Shown: piece after piece, positions 20,858 through 32,400 of the stretch
Layout: each line of letters begins with the position of its first letter
Position numbering within the stretch: position 1 is the first letter of the stretch
From: Ligula intestinalis
Taxonomy: Eukaryota > Platyhelminthes > Cestoda > Diphyllobothriidea > Diphyllobothriidae
Reading direction: 5' to 3'
Assembly (NCBI GenBank): GCA_036362985.1
Contig: JAYGXS010000008.1
Coordinates: 6,999,871-7,063,870, forward strand
DNA: 64,000 nucleotides
Position numbers and translations under genes: made by a program
Notes under the pieces: generated by a model
Seen by the model: only the letters and a program-made list of their open reading frames with translations
Told to the model about the DNA's origin: nothing
Database searches by the model: none

Positions 20858-22035
20858 ATCAGTATCAGCTTATTGAAGGAAAGATTGGCGAATGCCTTTG
20901 AACTTCCTGTTAGTAATAAGATGATAAAAGTAAGTGGATACAACGATAGATTTTAAAAAGTACGTCAGCTACATGTCCCAGGGAGACATAAATTTTGTTA
21001 GGTAGTCGAACTAGTAACAAAATCTGACTACTCGCTAATTACGCGTAGTATAGTAGTACCACAAGTGGAGAGGACAACCTCTTCAAGAAGGGCGGTCCAC
21101 ACTGCAACTACGCTGTTGCTGAACAAGAACTCTTTTCCGCCAATCCTGGCTTTGGCGGAGCGCAGTTTAAGGGGATGTCCGCGCAAATTTGGCGCATTAT
21201 CCTGAGTAAACAAATCGTCGGGAACGAAACGACAGGGTATTCATAATGCGGAAGGTAAGTATGAGTTCCTCTCGAAGTTGCCTGTAGGAAAAAGGACGCA
21301 GATCGACGGCTGACAGACTGCTTTTGTAGGGCAGTGTTCCCAGACCTTTGACCACTTTCTTCGTTCGCCTCTGGACCTCCTCTGAGTCGGTACAGTTGTT
21401 GACAGTTCGAGTTCTCTATGCCTGTGTAGCAAAATGCAGGTGGGGCCGAGCGAAGCTTCCACGTGTTTTGAAAAGCTGTCTTTTTCAAACCCCATGAAGG
21501 CTCGTCTAGTCAGCTGTCCGAGATTGCCAACTCCGTACAGCTGGCCTTTGGTTTGAGCAAATGAGTAATTCACACAGCCAAGTTCTGCTTACCCTCAACT
21601 TGTGCAGCTGTGTACCGTTTAGTGAATAGACCTTTGATCTGGATGCTCTACAACTGCTCATTTGAAAAAAAAGCTGCATTTACTAACACTGAAGGGCATA
21701 AGCCAATGCTTTGACCAGTCCTCCCATGTGTTCAAGTAAGCTTGAAGATGGTTTGCATCTGCCGTATTTTGGACAACTTTCTATAATTTTATGTCATCAG
21801 GAAACAAGGTGACGTCACAGTCTAGATCTCTGATACAATCCTTGATGAAATCAAGGAATAATGTGGGACCTACAACTGAGCCCTGTGGGACGCCACTCAG
21901 CACAGTTATCCCGAGGACTGCTGGTGACCGAGTTGTACTGTTTGGGACTGTCCTGGTTTGCGGTTGAGCTGGAATTAATCGCAAATATAACTTAAACGAT
22001 AAATAATAAGGCAACACAATTATAAGATTATTCAT
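20858..22035 (-). pseudogene. CR1-like LINE relic, minus strand
   Basis: Antisense to the gene and of the same family as 34.56-38.72 kb. The minus strand keeps the RT segment [27 protein letters not shown] and FPDDIKL, where the catalytic FADD has become FPDD. It also keeps RRAFMGFEKDSFSK and the C-terminal region (KLRSAKARIGGKEF, EEVVLST). The 3' end, GGAAGTTCAAAGGCATTCGCC then CTGATACTG, has its complement at 20860-20915, matching 38660-38715. Internal deletions and shifts make it inactive. Confidence 0.8.
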
Positions 22036-22246
22036 TCATCTCAGGGTGGCAGCTTTTGAAGGGGATGGACAAGCTGACTGAAAGGCAAGAATAGCAAAAC
22101 CCAAAAAGTAGTAAACAAAACCTCAAATAATCAATCACAACATAACAAAGTCGCTAGATTATATCTATGATTAAAGCGCTACTGGCCTCTTCAGTGCTTC
22201 GTGGGATCAAAATATCTGCCTGTACAAAAGCAAACTGTAAATAATA

Positions 22247-23197
22247 CAGTCCGCACAACGATTCGTGTGACATGCCATCATATGCGAAAGATTGATACTC
22301 TTTCGTTAATCGGGACTGACTAAGGTTGTGATACTGATTATCCTGTAGTATATTCTGAACTTATTTCAGTCATGATAGGATTCGGACTTTTTAACGAACT
22401 TCGTTCTTACCAATAATAACAAACCGTATGTACTGTAAAAGTAACTGCTTACATAGTGTATGTTTTCATCACTGATTTTGATTGCTTTTATAAATTCAAA
22501 TATATCTTATGGAAAACATAAACGAAAAAATATTTCTTGTACTCGTTTTATTGCAAATTACACCTTTAAATTTTATAGTTAAAAAAAGGCTACTTTTCGG
22601 TTTTTAAAAAAAGTTGCTAATTATGAGCTTTTTTACAATATTGGGGTGTTTCATCATAATACATCGTATCCGTCAATTTATCAATGCTGCCTATACTGCA
22701 TACAGCATGTTCCACATCTATTGCAACATTTTACGACAACAATGTGACTCCTCCCTCAAACTGTAGGTGGAAACGTACTTTTTCTTGAACAGGATGTGCA
22801 TAGTGCGCAATTTGCAAACCTTGAACTCAAGTGTAGGAGCCAGTAGGTTAAAAATGATTCGGCAATTGAAAAACTTTTTAAAACCGAAGGAAAGCCTTCC
22901 TTTGAGGATAACATTTAAAGAAGACGTAATATGCTACCAAAACACATTTGAATTGAAAAAAGCAGTCAAAATCAATGATAAAAAGCATACTATTTAAGTA
23001 GTTGCTTTTAACAGTACATAAGCTTTGTTAGGGGTCAGAATGAAGCTGATTAAAAAGTCCGCATCATATCAGGACAGATATAGCTTAATAATAGACTTTT
23101 CGATAATGAGTATCATAACCTAAGTCAATGCCGAGTATCAAAAATGTATCAATCCTTCGCATATGTCGGCATGTTGCACAAATTCTGGTGCGTACTG
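22247..23197. mobile_element. 951 bp TA-flanked inverted-repeat element (family T1)
   Basis: Starts CAGTCCGCACAACGATTCGTG and ends, in complement, CAGTACGCACCAGAATTTGTG; both ends are followed outward by TA (22245-22246 and 23198-23199). The two arms stay similar for over 200 bases (ATATGCGAAAG.TTGATAC, GACT.AGGTT.TGATACT, GACTTTTTAA, ATGTACTGT.AAAAG, TCA.TGATTTTGA). The TA duplication and CAGT terminus fit Tc1/mariner or pogo superfamilies. The AT-rich centre holds no convincing transposase, so it appears non-autonomous. Confidence 0.75.
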
Positions 23198-23229
23198 TAT
23201 TGTGAAAAAGCGAAAAGAAAACAAAAGCA

Positions 23230-23866
23230 ATGAATTATCAACATATAGTATACAAGCAACAATACACAGTAGTAAATAATAGAAATAAAAAGTGCAATAT
23301 AGTTATGATGAAAACAATTATGAACACGACAAATAAAACAAGCCCGCAAGTGTTATCCAAAAGTATAGCACTGGCCCAAATCAACGCAACTGTCAGTTCC
23401 AAAAAAGCCAGTAATTGTATTCTTCCCTTGAGCGTGATAATATTTTGAATAGAATTGAGCGACGGTTGCGTTTTACCATAAAGGACGTTAAAGATAACTG
23501 AACTTGTCATCATCATGCCTACTTAAAAGCTTCTGGTAAAAGAGACAGAGGACGCCTTGCTAATGCATGCCTACCCAAAGGCAACAGGCAGCCAGGGCCG
23601 CTGAAAACCTCCCCAATTAGCTGCTCAAGCAAGCAGACAGAGTACCACGATCTCCGATTACTAAACAACTGCTACACTCGGTCACTTGTAGCTCGGTCAA
23701 TCTCAAAACAGCTGAAGTAATTTTCCTAGAATTTTGGTGGTTCCTTTTCACGTGTACCTCCGGAATACCACATAAACACGCCTTATTGACTCCTGTTTTG
23801 CAATAAAAAGCAAATTGTGACAACCCTGTTCAAACTGTTCAATTCTGCATCGCGAGAACCTAGGAC
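23230..23866. other. Intron 4, no recognised feature
   Basis: Non-coding. Short frames on both strands (for example 23238-23516 minus) look like chance open frames of hydrophobic composition. Confidence 0.4.
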
Positions 23867-23869
23867 GAT

Positions 23870-24720
23870 GCCCATACTGGGCACTTGCTGTGAGAAGAAG
23901 ACGACGTAATTGCCGGGAAAACACTTTTATTCGCCTGACGTTTCGATATCCATCGTGGATAACTCATCGGAGACATCAGGAAAACAAACAATAGCACAAA
24001 CGGGTACCATATGCGTAGGAATTTGCAGTATTCATAGGACGTCGTTATTACTACAAACATATAAAGGCAAGTGATGAAAAATGTTCTCTTGTGCGTTCAT
24101 AATTTTTTTTACTGACATGCGGTCTGTGAACTGCTGAACTTTCATCCCGCATGGGGCGTGATGATTGCTTGGCCATCGGGCTCTCCATTACTGGCGTAAG
24201 ACGATGTGGTGACCTGTACAGTCCACAAGTGACGATTTGTTTTGGCCAAATTGAGTCTCAGCCGCGAATATGGATTGTGGTACTTATTTATGGTTTGGGG
24301 GGTCCGTGAACCATGATTCACGTTATTCTCGGTTCACCCGATTTTCACCTGTTGCGAGAACTTTGGCCTCATCACATTTTAATATGTTGTGGCTGGGTCT
24401 CGTCAAATTAGCCGCAACTTGAGAACTGGCAACATTTCGCCGCACTGCTGCCGCATGCTCGGCAGTTCACATCTTGAGAAGTCTGTCATTTCCAACGACA
24501 AAGTTGTTTAGTCCGCAAATGCACCAGCTATTTTTTGTCCTGACAGTGGGTCTTTCGGTTGCATTATTTGACGCCTTATAATTGCCTCAGGCCTGCGTGC
24601 GACTCCAACTCCAAGTGGTGCGAGAAGGCGGCCAATGGCCTCCGGCACGTACGGGGTCCACGCGATTTTTTTGTCCACCTCGTTTGCGTAAGCAGCTGTT
24701 AACGAAGTTGCTCGAGTAGC
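23870..24720 (-). mobile_element. PLE 3' half (family P2), minus arm of a head-to-head pair
   Basis: Runs from the 3' terminus (complement of GAAACGTCAGGCGAATAAAAG at 23925-23955) through the C-terminal GIY-YIG half to the region before the domain (the AGGCGGCCAATGGCC and GTCCACCTCGTTTGCGTAAGC segments at 24630-24700, matching 42200-42290). Coding is broken by shifts and stops; the region over the GIY core reads poorly. It stops at about 24720, where a plus-strand terminus begins. Confidence 0.7.
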
Positions 24721-24840
24721 CCTCTGATGAAGAATCCGCGACGGATAACAAAACTTCGGGCAAATAAATTTCCAGTCTCAGCGATCGAATCGTCTTCTTC
24801 TTCTGGAACTTGCCTGCTCGCTTGTATCGGCAGTATGACC
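24721..24840 (+). mobile_element. PLE 3' terminus (family P2), plus arm
   Basis: CTCTGATGAAGAATCCGCGACGG, then a degenerate ACAAAACTTCGGGCAAATAAA and CAGCGATCGAATCGTCTTCTTC matches the terminal unit at 43262-43350. It starts directly at the 5' end of the minus-strand copy. Confidence 0.65.
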
Positions 24841-24985
24841 TCTTGTGAGCTTCGTATGCATAGCAATATTCAATTTATCCTTTCGCTTTCATTGACCTGC
24901 AGATTTTTAAGAGATACGACGGTTCGTCCGACTGTGGCACTTCTTTGCTCAATGCTTTCTCTTTCACATCCCTTTCCTCTTCAAG

Positions 24986-25171
24986 ACAGCTTTGGATATC
25001 ACTGCGACTGTCCATCCGGACGAGGAGAAAGCGAGGCATTTAGACCCCTCCCTAATTGTAAAAAGAAGTACGCTGACTGGGCTCCTGACATTTTTAAGAA
25101 GGAGGTAAAAAGACCCTGTCCCGAGGACTTCACAGGTGACGAGTGTGACTTGTATCTGAGCTCATGGTCAG
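24986..25171 (+). CDS. Exon E of EGF/TSR membrane protein gene
   Basis: Acceptor AG at 24984-24985 after CCCTTTCCTCTTCAAG; donor GTAAGG at 25172. Two bases complete an Asp codon and one is left over. It encodes residues 361-421: SFGYHCDCPSGRGESE, then PNCKKKY, then RPCPEDFTGDECDLYLSSW. The C-x-C-x-S-G-x-G and C-x(7)-C patterns resemble EGF-like ends and a Cys-rich linker. Direct joining to exon F gives ...SSWSDWGPWSG, leading straight into the TSR. Confidence 0.82.
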
Positions 25172-25299
25172 GTAAGGAGGCAGAGAACCTTAACCATTTT
25201 CTCTGATATATACCTACCTACTTATACCTACTTAAATAGATTGACCACGTTGCGAAGGCAGACTGGTGTTTACACCACAGAATGCATTGTACGAGGGAG

Positions 25300-25580
25300 A
25301 ATGAAATGGTAATTTCTGGCTTACTAGCCATCGTCAACCAGTCATACCCAAACCCATGTGGTGAGCTCCCCGCACGCAACCGCATTGACCAGAGACAAAC
25401 GTCCTAACCATTGAGCCATGAGCTCATTGTCTTGCCAGATTAGGTCGGGGGATATTTACACGCGTTCACCCGACCGCTACCGGAATTCATCTGCCCAGCT
25501 CTGCCGGCACGAAAACGGGCGACTGAAATGACAACTTCTGGCTTATAAGCCGTTGTCAGCCAGTCATACCCGGACACAAG
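25300..25580 (-). repeat. Two adjacent SINE copies with hammerhead-like motifs
   Basis: The minus strand of the first copy has an A-box-like TGGCTCAATGGTTAGGACG (complement near 25400), then GTATGACTGGTTGACGATGGCTAGTAAGCCAGAAATT (complement 25310-25346). The second has GTATGACTGGCTGACAACGGCTTATAAGCCAGAAGTT (complement 25532-25568). Both keep the stem; the second has lost the conserved GA of CUGANGA and the GAAA. Confidence 0.6.
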
Positions 25581-25609
25581 TTGTGTCCTATCCTAACCTG
25601 TGCTTTCTA

Positions 25610-26212
25610 GTTCGCTCTGGTGCAAGTGTAATCTAAAGAGCACCAGCAGCAGTCGTAATTTTGACGACTTAGTTCCGTAAAGTTCGGTATCTTTAAGGTT
25701 GTAGGCGATGCCGTCGACAGCCCTATTGAAAACTGTATGCATAAAATATCTAACATCAATTATGTTACCATAAAAATTGAGTAACATATACACATGTACA
25801 ACTTTTATCTGCCGATATGACCAATGTTTCGCTGGCAACAGATAATGCTTTCTTGTATGAATAAAATAGTCAACACAAAATATGTTACTATAAAATAGTG
25901 AGTAACATATACACGTGTACAATTATATTATCTGTATATGTGATCAAAGCGCTCGTGTCTACTCACAGTTCCAGACAGCGATGACTCGCTTTGAAAACGA
26001 ACGCCTGCGGAAATCCAGATGGGATAAAGTTCACCGCCATTTGAGGCAATTCCCATGGAGGTTATTTGATCTGTCGAATGCGAGGAAGTCATCAAACTGC
26101 AGGGCTAACTTCCGATTCCTCACGAACCAGTTCGTATGTATAAGGTCGCCTCGGATTTGCCTATACTCAAGAGGAAAAAGGTTAAGCGCTTCTTCTCTAC
26201 ATTCGTAAGATG
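25610..26212 (-). pseudogene. CR1-like LINE 3' relic (second family), minus strand
   Basis: Minus-strand frames give EEALNLFPLEYRQIRGDLI, FDDFLAFDRSN and TLSHLDFRRRSFSKRVIAVWN, the C-terminal part of a CR1-type ORF2. These align with 39880-40160 plus. The 3' untranslated part holds two copies of TAACATATACAC.TGTACAA (25783-25803 and 25905-25922), the same doubled 3' end seen at 40233 and 40356. Only the 3' end is present. Confidence 0.7.
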
Positions 26213-28574
26213 AGGATGCGTCTGTGTTTGCGCAGACATAATTAGCATAATATTTCTAGTTTGTGCGTAAAATTCCATAACGCTACTGAAAATGCGAATG
26301 GCAGTTTTAGCATTACATCCTTATTAGAAAGAAATATATTATAAAAACTAAGAATACTACATAAAATGCTGTCTGCAGTGGTTTAATAATAATAAAAACA
26401 ATATGTGAAAAAATGGAACGCCTGCTAGTCTACTGGACGGTCATGGTGCACGCTGATTGGTTACTCATCCGCCTAGCCGATGCCTTCTTGCAGTATTTAG
26501 TTCAACCCATTTTCAACACCAGCTATGGTTAGCCTGCAGGCGGAGGCGTTCACGAAACTTGTAGTGAGAGGAGACGTCCGCCTGAAAGAACCGGTCAATA
26601 TTGGTTGACTGAAAAGAAAGGAAGACGTGGGTACAATCAAAGACGTCCTCCCCTCCCCGGCCCGGCCGATCGACACTAGCTTTGATGCGGGAAGTTCGAC
26701 TGTGGGTTTTGAACGGCCGGCAAATCAGCAGCGAAGTGGCGACAGAATTTTACTCCCGCCACCACCACCACCACACCGTCCTCAGGGGGGGAGGGGGGAG
26801 GGCGTAGAGTCGAGGCAAAAAGTTCAAAATCTTAAAGCGCCAGCGCAATACGGTTTGTTGGACGAGAAACAAACGCCAACGCCTGCCACCGGGTTGTTGG
26901 AGCAGTAAAAAGGCACCCGTTAGGCACAAGTATTGTCGCTGGCGAGACGTGAGACATGATGAGCAGATAGCAAGCGCTATCTCGACATTTAACGATAGAA
27001 GCCGAAGGAGAATGCTTTAAATGCTGGTTTATGGCAACAACAATTCTTTTGGACAGAGTGCAACGATTGTCGTCATACAGCAGATTGGCAGGAGAGCTGC
27101 TTTAACAAAACCACAATGCCTTTTTTAAACAAACCAATGCAGCGGTTTTTAGTGAAGGTTTGGGAACTTCCGAGCAGCCAAAGCGCACACAGAAATGATG
27201 GTTTTGTAGGATATAGAGACCGTCGGGGTCAATAATGTAGGATACGAAGTAATCCGGCAGGATAATAGAGGATGAACGTACCCCAATGGTTATAAACTAG
27301 TAAATAGGATAAGTGCAGAAAGAGTAGATTATGAGTAAGGCGTAATTGACTCCCGAACAAGTGTAGTCCCGCCATGAACGGGCCGGGTCCTGAGTCGCAT
27401 TCCGGCAGTTATGTCGCCGGGTTCGGGGGTCTGCAACCGGCAGTGGGGTTGCCGGCTCCGGAAGTGTCTGAGCGTAAGTAGTCAACGTGATAAGCTACTT
27501 TGTGAACTAGCCTTCAAAAAATGGCTGCCAGTTAGGACCGACAGAGGAGGAACACACGTCCATGACCTGAACCTGCCTTAGATACGCTCCGGGGGCGCAC
27601 GTGCTAAATGGACGGGAGTAACAGGCATACCAGACATAACTCAGAGGCGTGCGAGGAAGGCATGACTAAGAATAGGAGGTTACTTTACTTTCATGCACTG
27701 TCGATCCTTCAGTAGGATTTCATTCGCAGACATTTTCTTACATCTCGAGTGTTGTAATGTTGCCAAAAGCCAAGATTTGTGCTGCCCCAAACGCTTTGTT
27801 TCAACCTCCCAAGGCGAAGAAGAAGAGCAAGGCCGCAAGGAAAGGAAGCATTTTTTGTGTTCCTAGTACGGGTATATAAGAAAGCAAGCGTCATAAGATC
27901 GGACCAATCAGATTGTGTCCTCGAGCGAGTAGCCACTCGGGTAGCAACTCAATTAGAAATGTGATTGCTTCATTTCTATTGGTTGATCCCTATCCCAAAA
28001 GCCTCGCATGAGCTCGGCTATTTGAAGGCCGCGCGTGCGTGCGGAGCTTTATGAGTGGGCGAACCGATAGCGTGGCGTGAAAGCGTCTCGTCCGGGCTGC
28101 ATTCAAGCAAACCTGTTAGGGCGGTTCCTAACATCCAGTTCCAGTTAATAGGTCAAACATAACTAGAACACTAGCCTCTAGCATATCCTCACGAGTATTC
28201 ACGATTTACAAGTCCGTCTCGTAGAGTGGTGGGTTGCGGATGGTGTACCGTACCACAAACAGTAGAGCGAACGTCTAGTATGCGGAAAGGACACTCCTCA
28301 CGAAAAAAAATCCGTGTAACGCGTTAAAAAGTACATGCTCTTGGCGGCCCAGACCTGAGAATCATGCCACAGAACACTTCTCATATCATTGTCTGTCAAT
28401 CAGAGGATCGGGTGTTTGAGTGCCGCACACAGCAATCTCACATTGACGAGCATGTAGTGGCCCTAGCAGCCACTTGGAACCCAAGACCTGACGGACAGCG
28501 CTTTTGCCCTGCGCGCCTAATGCCGCCTGCGGTCAGGTGCTAAGTCCCGGCACCCCTGTCCGTTCTCGCGACTC
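26213..28574. other. Intron 5, mostly unrecognised
   Basis: Holds a low-complexity CCACCACCACCA/G-run at 26755-26810. A block at 27365-27470 (GGGCCGGGTCCTGAGTCGCATTCCGGC) recurs in diverged form at 32575-32700 (GCGGGTCGAGTCCAGAGTCACATTCCAGC). No gene is supported. Confidence 0.45.
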
Positions 28575-28985
28575 ATTCCACACAGGCGAGCATGTCCGAG
28601 GGCTCGTTGCCACTTGCGAGTACTCCTGCACTTAAGGCCCTCTGCAACAGCCAATCAGGTCCCGCAAAGGCCAGCCCCTCTCGTTGGCGAATAGGACGCA
28701 TGCACGCCTTGGTCGATGCAGCCCGTCCGGCCAATAACCTTCGAGGCAACCAGACAATGCCTGTTTTTCGCTGCCGCTGCATGCCTGCTGCTAAAACCGC
28801 ACTTGGAGCGCTGCTCGCTCTCCGGCGGACGTGACTTCCCAAGCCAGACTTCTTCCATCTATTCTCCGTTCCATTGTGTACACAATAAACTCTTCCTTCT
28901 AATCTGGCCTTCCCAAGATTTCTACAATATCCCAAGGAACCGGGCCTGGAAGATTGTAGGTGTTAGGGTTAACCGTTCCGTATTA
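28575..28985 (+). repeat. LTR-like repeat family L
   Basis: Same order as 3930-4335: CAGCCAATCAGG, GCATGCCTGCTGCTAAAACC, ATTCTCCGTTCCATTGTGTACACAATAAAC (AATAAA near 28883), then AACCGGGCCTGGAAGATTG and GTGTTAGGGTTAACC. The GTACACAATAAAC block is shared with 39560 (GTAAACAATAAAC) and in complement with 46425. Confidence 0.45.
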
Positions 28986-30059
28986 GCCTTAGCTCCTATA
29001 AGCATGAAAATTTCAATAGCGATTGTTTCCTCCCCTGTAGGCAGAACGCCTTACTTGCTCTTCAATAGAAGACTGAATGTTAGTTTTCCCCAAAATTACC
29101 TGTTTACGAATAAAAAGCGCTATGATCACCCACAGATTACGGCTGAAAAGGCCTTGCCCGTGGACGTCTTCATGAAACGTCATATTTGAGAGATTTATAA
29201 TTGGTTGAGGGAGATTGCAACAGGCGCAGTGGTCAAGTTGGTCCACAGACCTGCAATGTCCTCGTCCTCTTTGCCATTGGTATCTGGTGCAGTAAGTGTG
29301 ACTGCCGTCTGGCTGGTTGCGACCAACATCGGGTTCCCGTGTCCAGGAAGACGTCAGCAGGCCTCGTGTTGAGAATAACAGGAGAATGCCGAAAAAACTG
29401 GCTTCAACTCGTCCGGGTTTAACAAGCGACGACCAAATTTGAGGACCCATGGTGTTGAGGGCGCAGCTCCTTCTGCACCTCGAGCGATTAGCGAAACTAG
29501 ACATGGAAAAATTACGATGCCATGCAACCGTCACCGCGCACGTTGTCATTGTTCTTGCTGAGCATGAAATGGAGACGTTTTATGCCCTGAACGAGCAGCT
29601 GCGAGTCCGAATCATGAAGGTCATTTTATAGAGCTTTTCTTATGCATCTAAACCACAGCATGTGTATAAGCATTCCATGAAATCCGAGCCCGGCGTGACA
29701 GCAAACTTAGGGGTGCCTCGGGCCGCGCTAGCCGCCTGCGCTCTCTCCCGCCTTCGGCTTTTTCGGCCTCTCTAGGAGGAAGATTAGAGCATAGACTAAG
29801 GCAATTTACTCTGTCCGTCTATGCAAAACCTTGTTGTGGAGCACATCATGGACCTCCTAGAAACTTATGGTCAAACCGTCGTGTGGATGTTAGCCAATGC
29901 CAAGGCCTTTGCTGCCCAGGATGTTGAAGTCTAAAGAAACCTGTCTATCATCAGAGTTTATGTGAGCGCATCAACAGGTTAGCATGTTTCTAGTCCAACA
30001 GTAAAGGAGAAGCAACGGGGGTACGAAAGTATCGAAGGCTGTTAAGGTTGATAAAGTAA
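28986..30059. other. Intron 5, no recognised gene
   Basis: A 178-codon minus-strand frame (29013-29549) starts and ends without any domain I recognise, and overlapping plus frames are equally long. Treated as non-coding. Confidence 0.35.
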
Positions 30060-30165
30060 ACCTAAGATCTTCTCGGCCCGGTTCCATAGGAGGAGAGACG
30101 AGTCTTGGGAGGGCCAGATTTGTAGGAACAATTTATTTGGTACAGAAGTGTCTGAGAAGAACTGG
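30060..30165 (-). repeat. LTR-like repeat family L, end fragment
   Basis: Holds GGCCCGGTTCCATAGGAGGAG, TCTTGGGAGGGCCAGATT and AACAATTTATTTGGTACAGAAGTG, the complement of the family L end with its AATAAA. Confidence 0.45.
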
Positions 30166-31009
30166 GAGGAGGTTTTTCTCTCGGACTAGTGCATCTGTTC
30201 CTTAGTCGGGTCGGGTCCGGAGTGATGTCTAGCGGCAGTCATCACACCGAATTCTCTGTCCAGATGGATTGAGGCCTTCCTACTGAATGAGGCTATTCTA
30301 GTAACATGGGAATCTAACTGAATGGACTGAGGTCAGGCAACTGTGGATCAAGGGCAGGACGGGAAAGCAAGGTGGGCACGTTTGCGCCTGGTCCCAGATA
30401 CATGACATCAGTAGCAGTGGGGGCGCGCCAAGTCTTGCAGGTGACAGACACGATGATTCAGCGTTCGTCTGAGCATGGGTTCCAATGAATGGGTCGGGAT
30501 CATGCCCCCAAGCTTATGGTGGTCTTGCGGTAGGGCGATACCCTGTGCCCTTGGCCGCACAGTCGCCCGCGTGACCCGGCTGTAAGGGCGTAACGCGTGG
30601 GCGTAAGGTTTGGGCAGATCAACATGTTTGGTTACGGATTAAGTGACAAAGAGCTATGCGATGTCTTGTTGCCTGTCTTATCGCTAACTCGCGCCAGTAT
30701 TCGCATGCTGGTGGAGTCCAACTCCTGGCCATCGTAAAGCGTTTAACAAGCGACTTGAAACCATGGACCACCTCGCTGCACGGTCCGTTTACTCACAAAT
30801 ATTCACGAGTTGTGTCCCGTACGATCTGGCCTGGTAAGAGGAGTGACGAAAAAGGGAGATGATTGCTGTAACAAGGGGCTTTTTGGCCTAAAATTTCGGT
30901 TACATACTACAATTGGTCATCTGCGACAGAGTCAGATAATGGTATTGGATTTTCCAGGTGTTGGAATATTTATAGGACAGATGCGGCACGAAGTTTGACA
31001 ACGATCGTA
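30166..31009. other. Intron 5, no recognised feature
   Basis: GC-richer and non-coding. Contains GGGTCGGGTCCGGAGTGATG near 30207, a weak match to the 27365 and 32575 blocks. Confidence 0.35.
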
Positions 31010-31095
31010 CGGTTACCTCTGAAGAAGGGTTCTCGAGGCAGTCCAAAACTTCAGGTATACAAATTTCTTATCCCAGTGATCGCATATTCTACTTC
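31010..31095 (+). mobile_element. Degenerate PLE 3' terminus
   Basis: GGTTACCTCTGAAGAAGGGTTCTCGAGGCAGTCCAAAACTTCAGG then CCCAGTGATCGCATATTCTACTTCT aligns with the P2 terminal unit (CTCTGAAGA...GAAACGTCAGG...CAGCGATCGAG...TTCTTCTTC). The GAAACGUC segment is decayed. Confidence 0.45.
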
Positions 31096-31099
31096 TAAA

Positions 31100-32224
31100 C
31101 TACGCCTGATTGTCTATTTTCCGTCCTTTATCTACATGATTTTGATAAGTAAGGTGGCTGACGGACTATGGGTGATAACAAAGTCTCACTCTTCAGTAGT
31201 GCATTCTCTTGCCTTGGACACAATTTGCGTCTACGATAGAGACTTCCAATGTTCTGAAGGCTTTCTCCTGTTTATGTCAATTTCGCATGCATGGGTCTGC
31301 GATACCGACACTAAGGAATCTGCCCATGAAGTAAGACAGCACTAAAAGCAAACTTGATGCCCTGTAACCTATCATAACCCTCAGTAGGACTGACAGGTAA
31401 GCTCTGAGGCCTCTTTACTATGGCCTGCATGGCACTCTCAATCGTGCAATAGGACCCGATCCTACAGAGTCCAGAGGCTTGAATTCTGACCCAGGTTGTT
31501 TGTGTTGTACGTAGACGCTTCGTGGTAGCCCGCACTTAGCACTGCTGCTCTGTCTCATCCTATATTCGCTTGCCAAGCGTTTGGGTACCCGCGTGTCTTT
31601 GTCAATCGCTGCATCACGCTCGCACTGTTCTGTCCGTCCCACGCTCCCCGCGGCGACTCGCTTCCTGATGCACTCGTGAGTTTGAGTGAATCGATGAGCG
31701 CCATTTCACCTGATTGGCTGCAGAGGCCACTAGGGACATTTCGCAGCCAGAGCTGCGCTGCAGCGGACACAGGCGCAGTCAAATGGCCGAAAACGCAGCG
31801 GTTCCGACCATTCAGCAGCGTCTATTGTAAAGCTGTTCTTACCAATTCTGTCTTCCCTGGCTTTTTATTTGAGGAACCTTCTGTTATCGAAAGGACTAGT
31901 TGGCTTTGTAGGCCACCTCACTGGGGTCTGGTCGTCCGTGAACCGGCTTGCCATCAGGCCAAGGTGGGTGATGGAGAGGCGAGCATGGCACATTTTACAC
32001 CAATTGACCTCTTCACCGTTGCCGGACCTGGTGGATGCCAGAGCTCGGGGCGGTCCAGCTGCCTGAACGATGACATGGCCCTGTGTCCCTATCTCCTTAC
32101 GAAGCTTTGGCGGTGAATCAGCGGTCTCTCAAAATAATCTGGGCTGGACGCAGCAGCAAAAACTCGCACTACAGCGAACATAAATGTCGCGCAACTGTGA
32201 AGCCCGTATACAACATGGACAACG
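31100..32224. other. Intron 5, no recognised gene
   Basis: Contains a CCTGATTGGCTGCAG-like CCAAT block near 31705 and several 65-146 codon frames without recognisable domains. Confidence 0.35.
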
Positions 32225-32400
32225 AAATCGCGGAAATTAATGGCTCGAAAGCAAGCTACTAAGCCACTGCCACACCAATTACGACCTCAAGTGGTTGTTA
32301 CAGGAGCTGATAATTATAGTACACATGCGAATTGCCACTACGAACTATAAATACGACGCAATCTGTGCATATATTACCCCAATGTGGACATGTCTCGTAC
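32225..32400 (+). mobile_element. PLE terminal-repeat promoter fragment (family P4)
   Basis: CACCAATTACGACCTCAAGTGG, then GACAATTATAGTA-type sequence, then ACTATAAATACGACGCAATCTGTGCA matches 47605-47700. TATAAATA lies at 32346-32353. The hammerhead-like part is missing. Confidence 0.5.

Noticed and set aside
29013..29549. 178-codon open frame on the minus strand
   Set aside because: No recognisable domain, no splice logic with the host gene, and overlapping plus frames of similar length; composition looks random.
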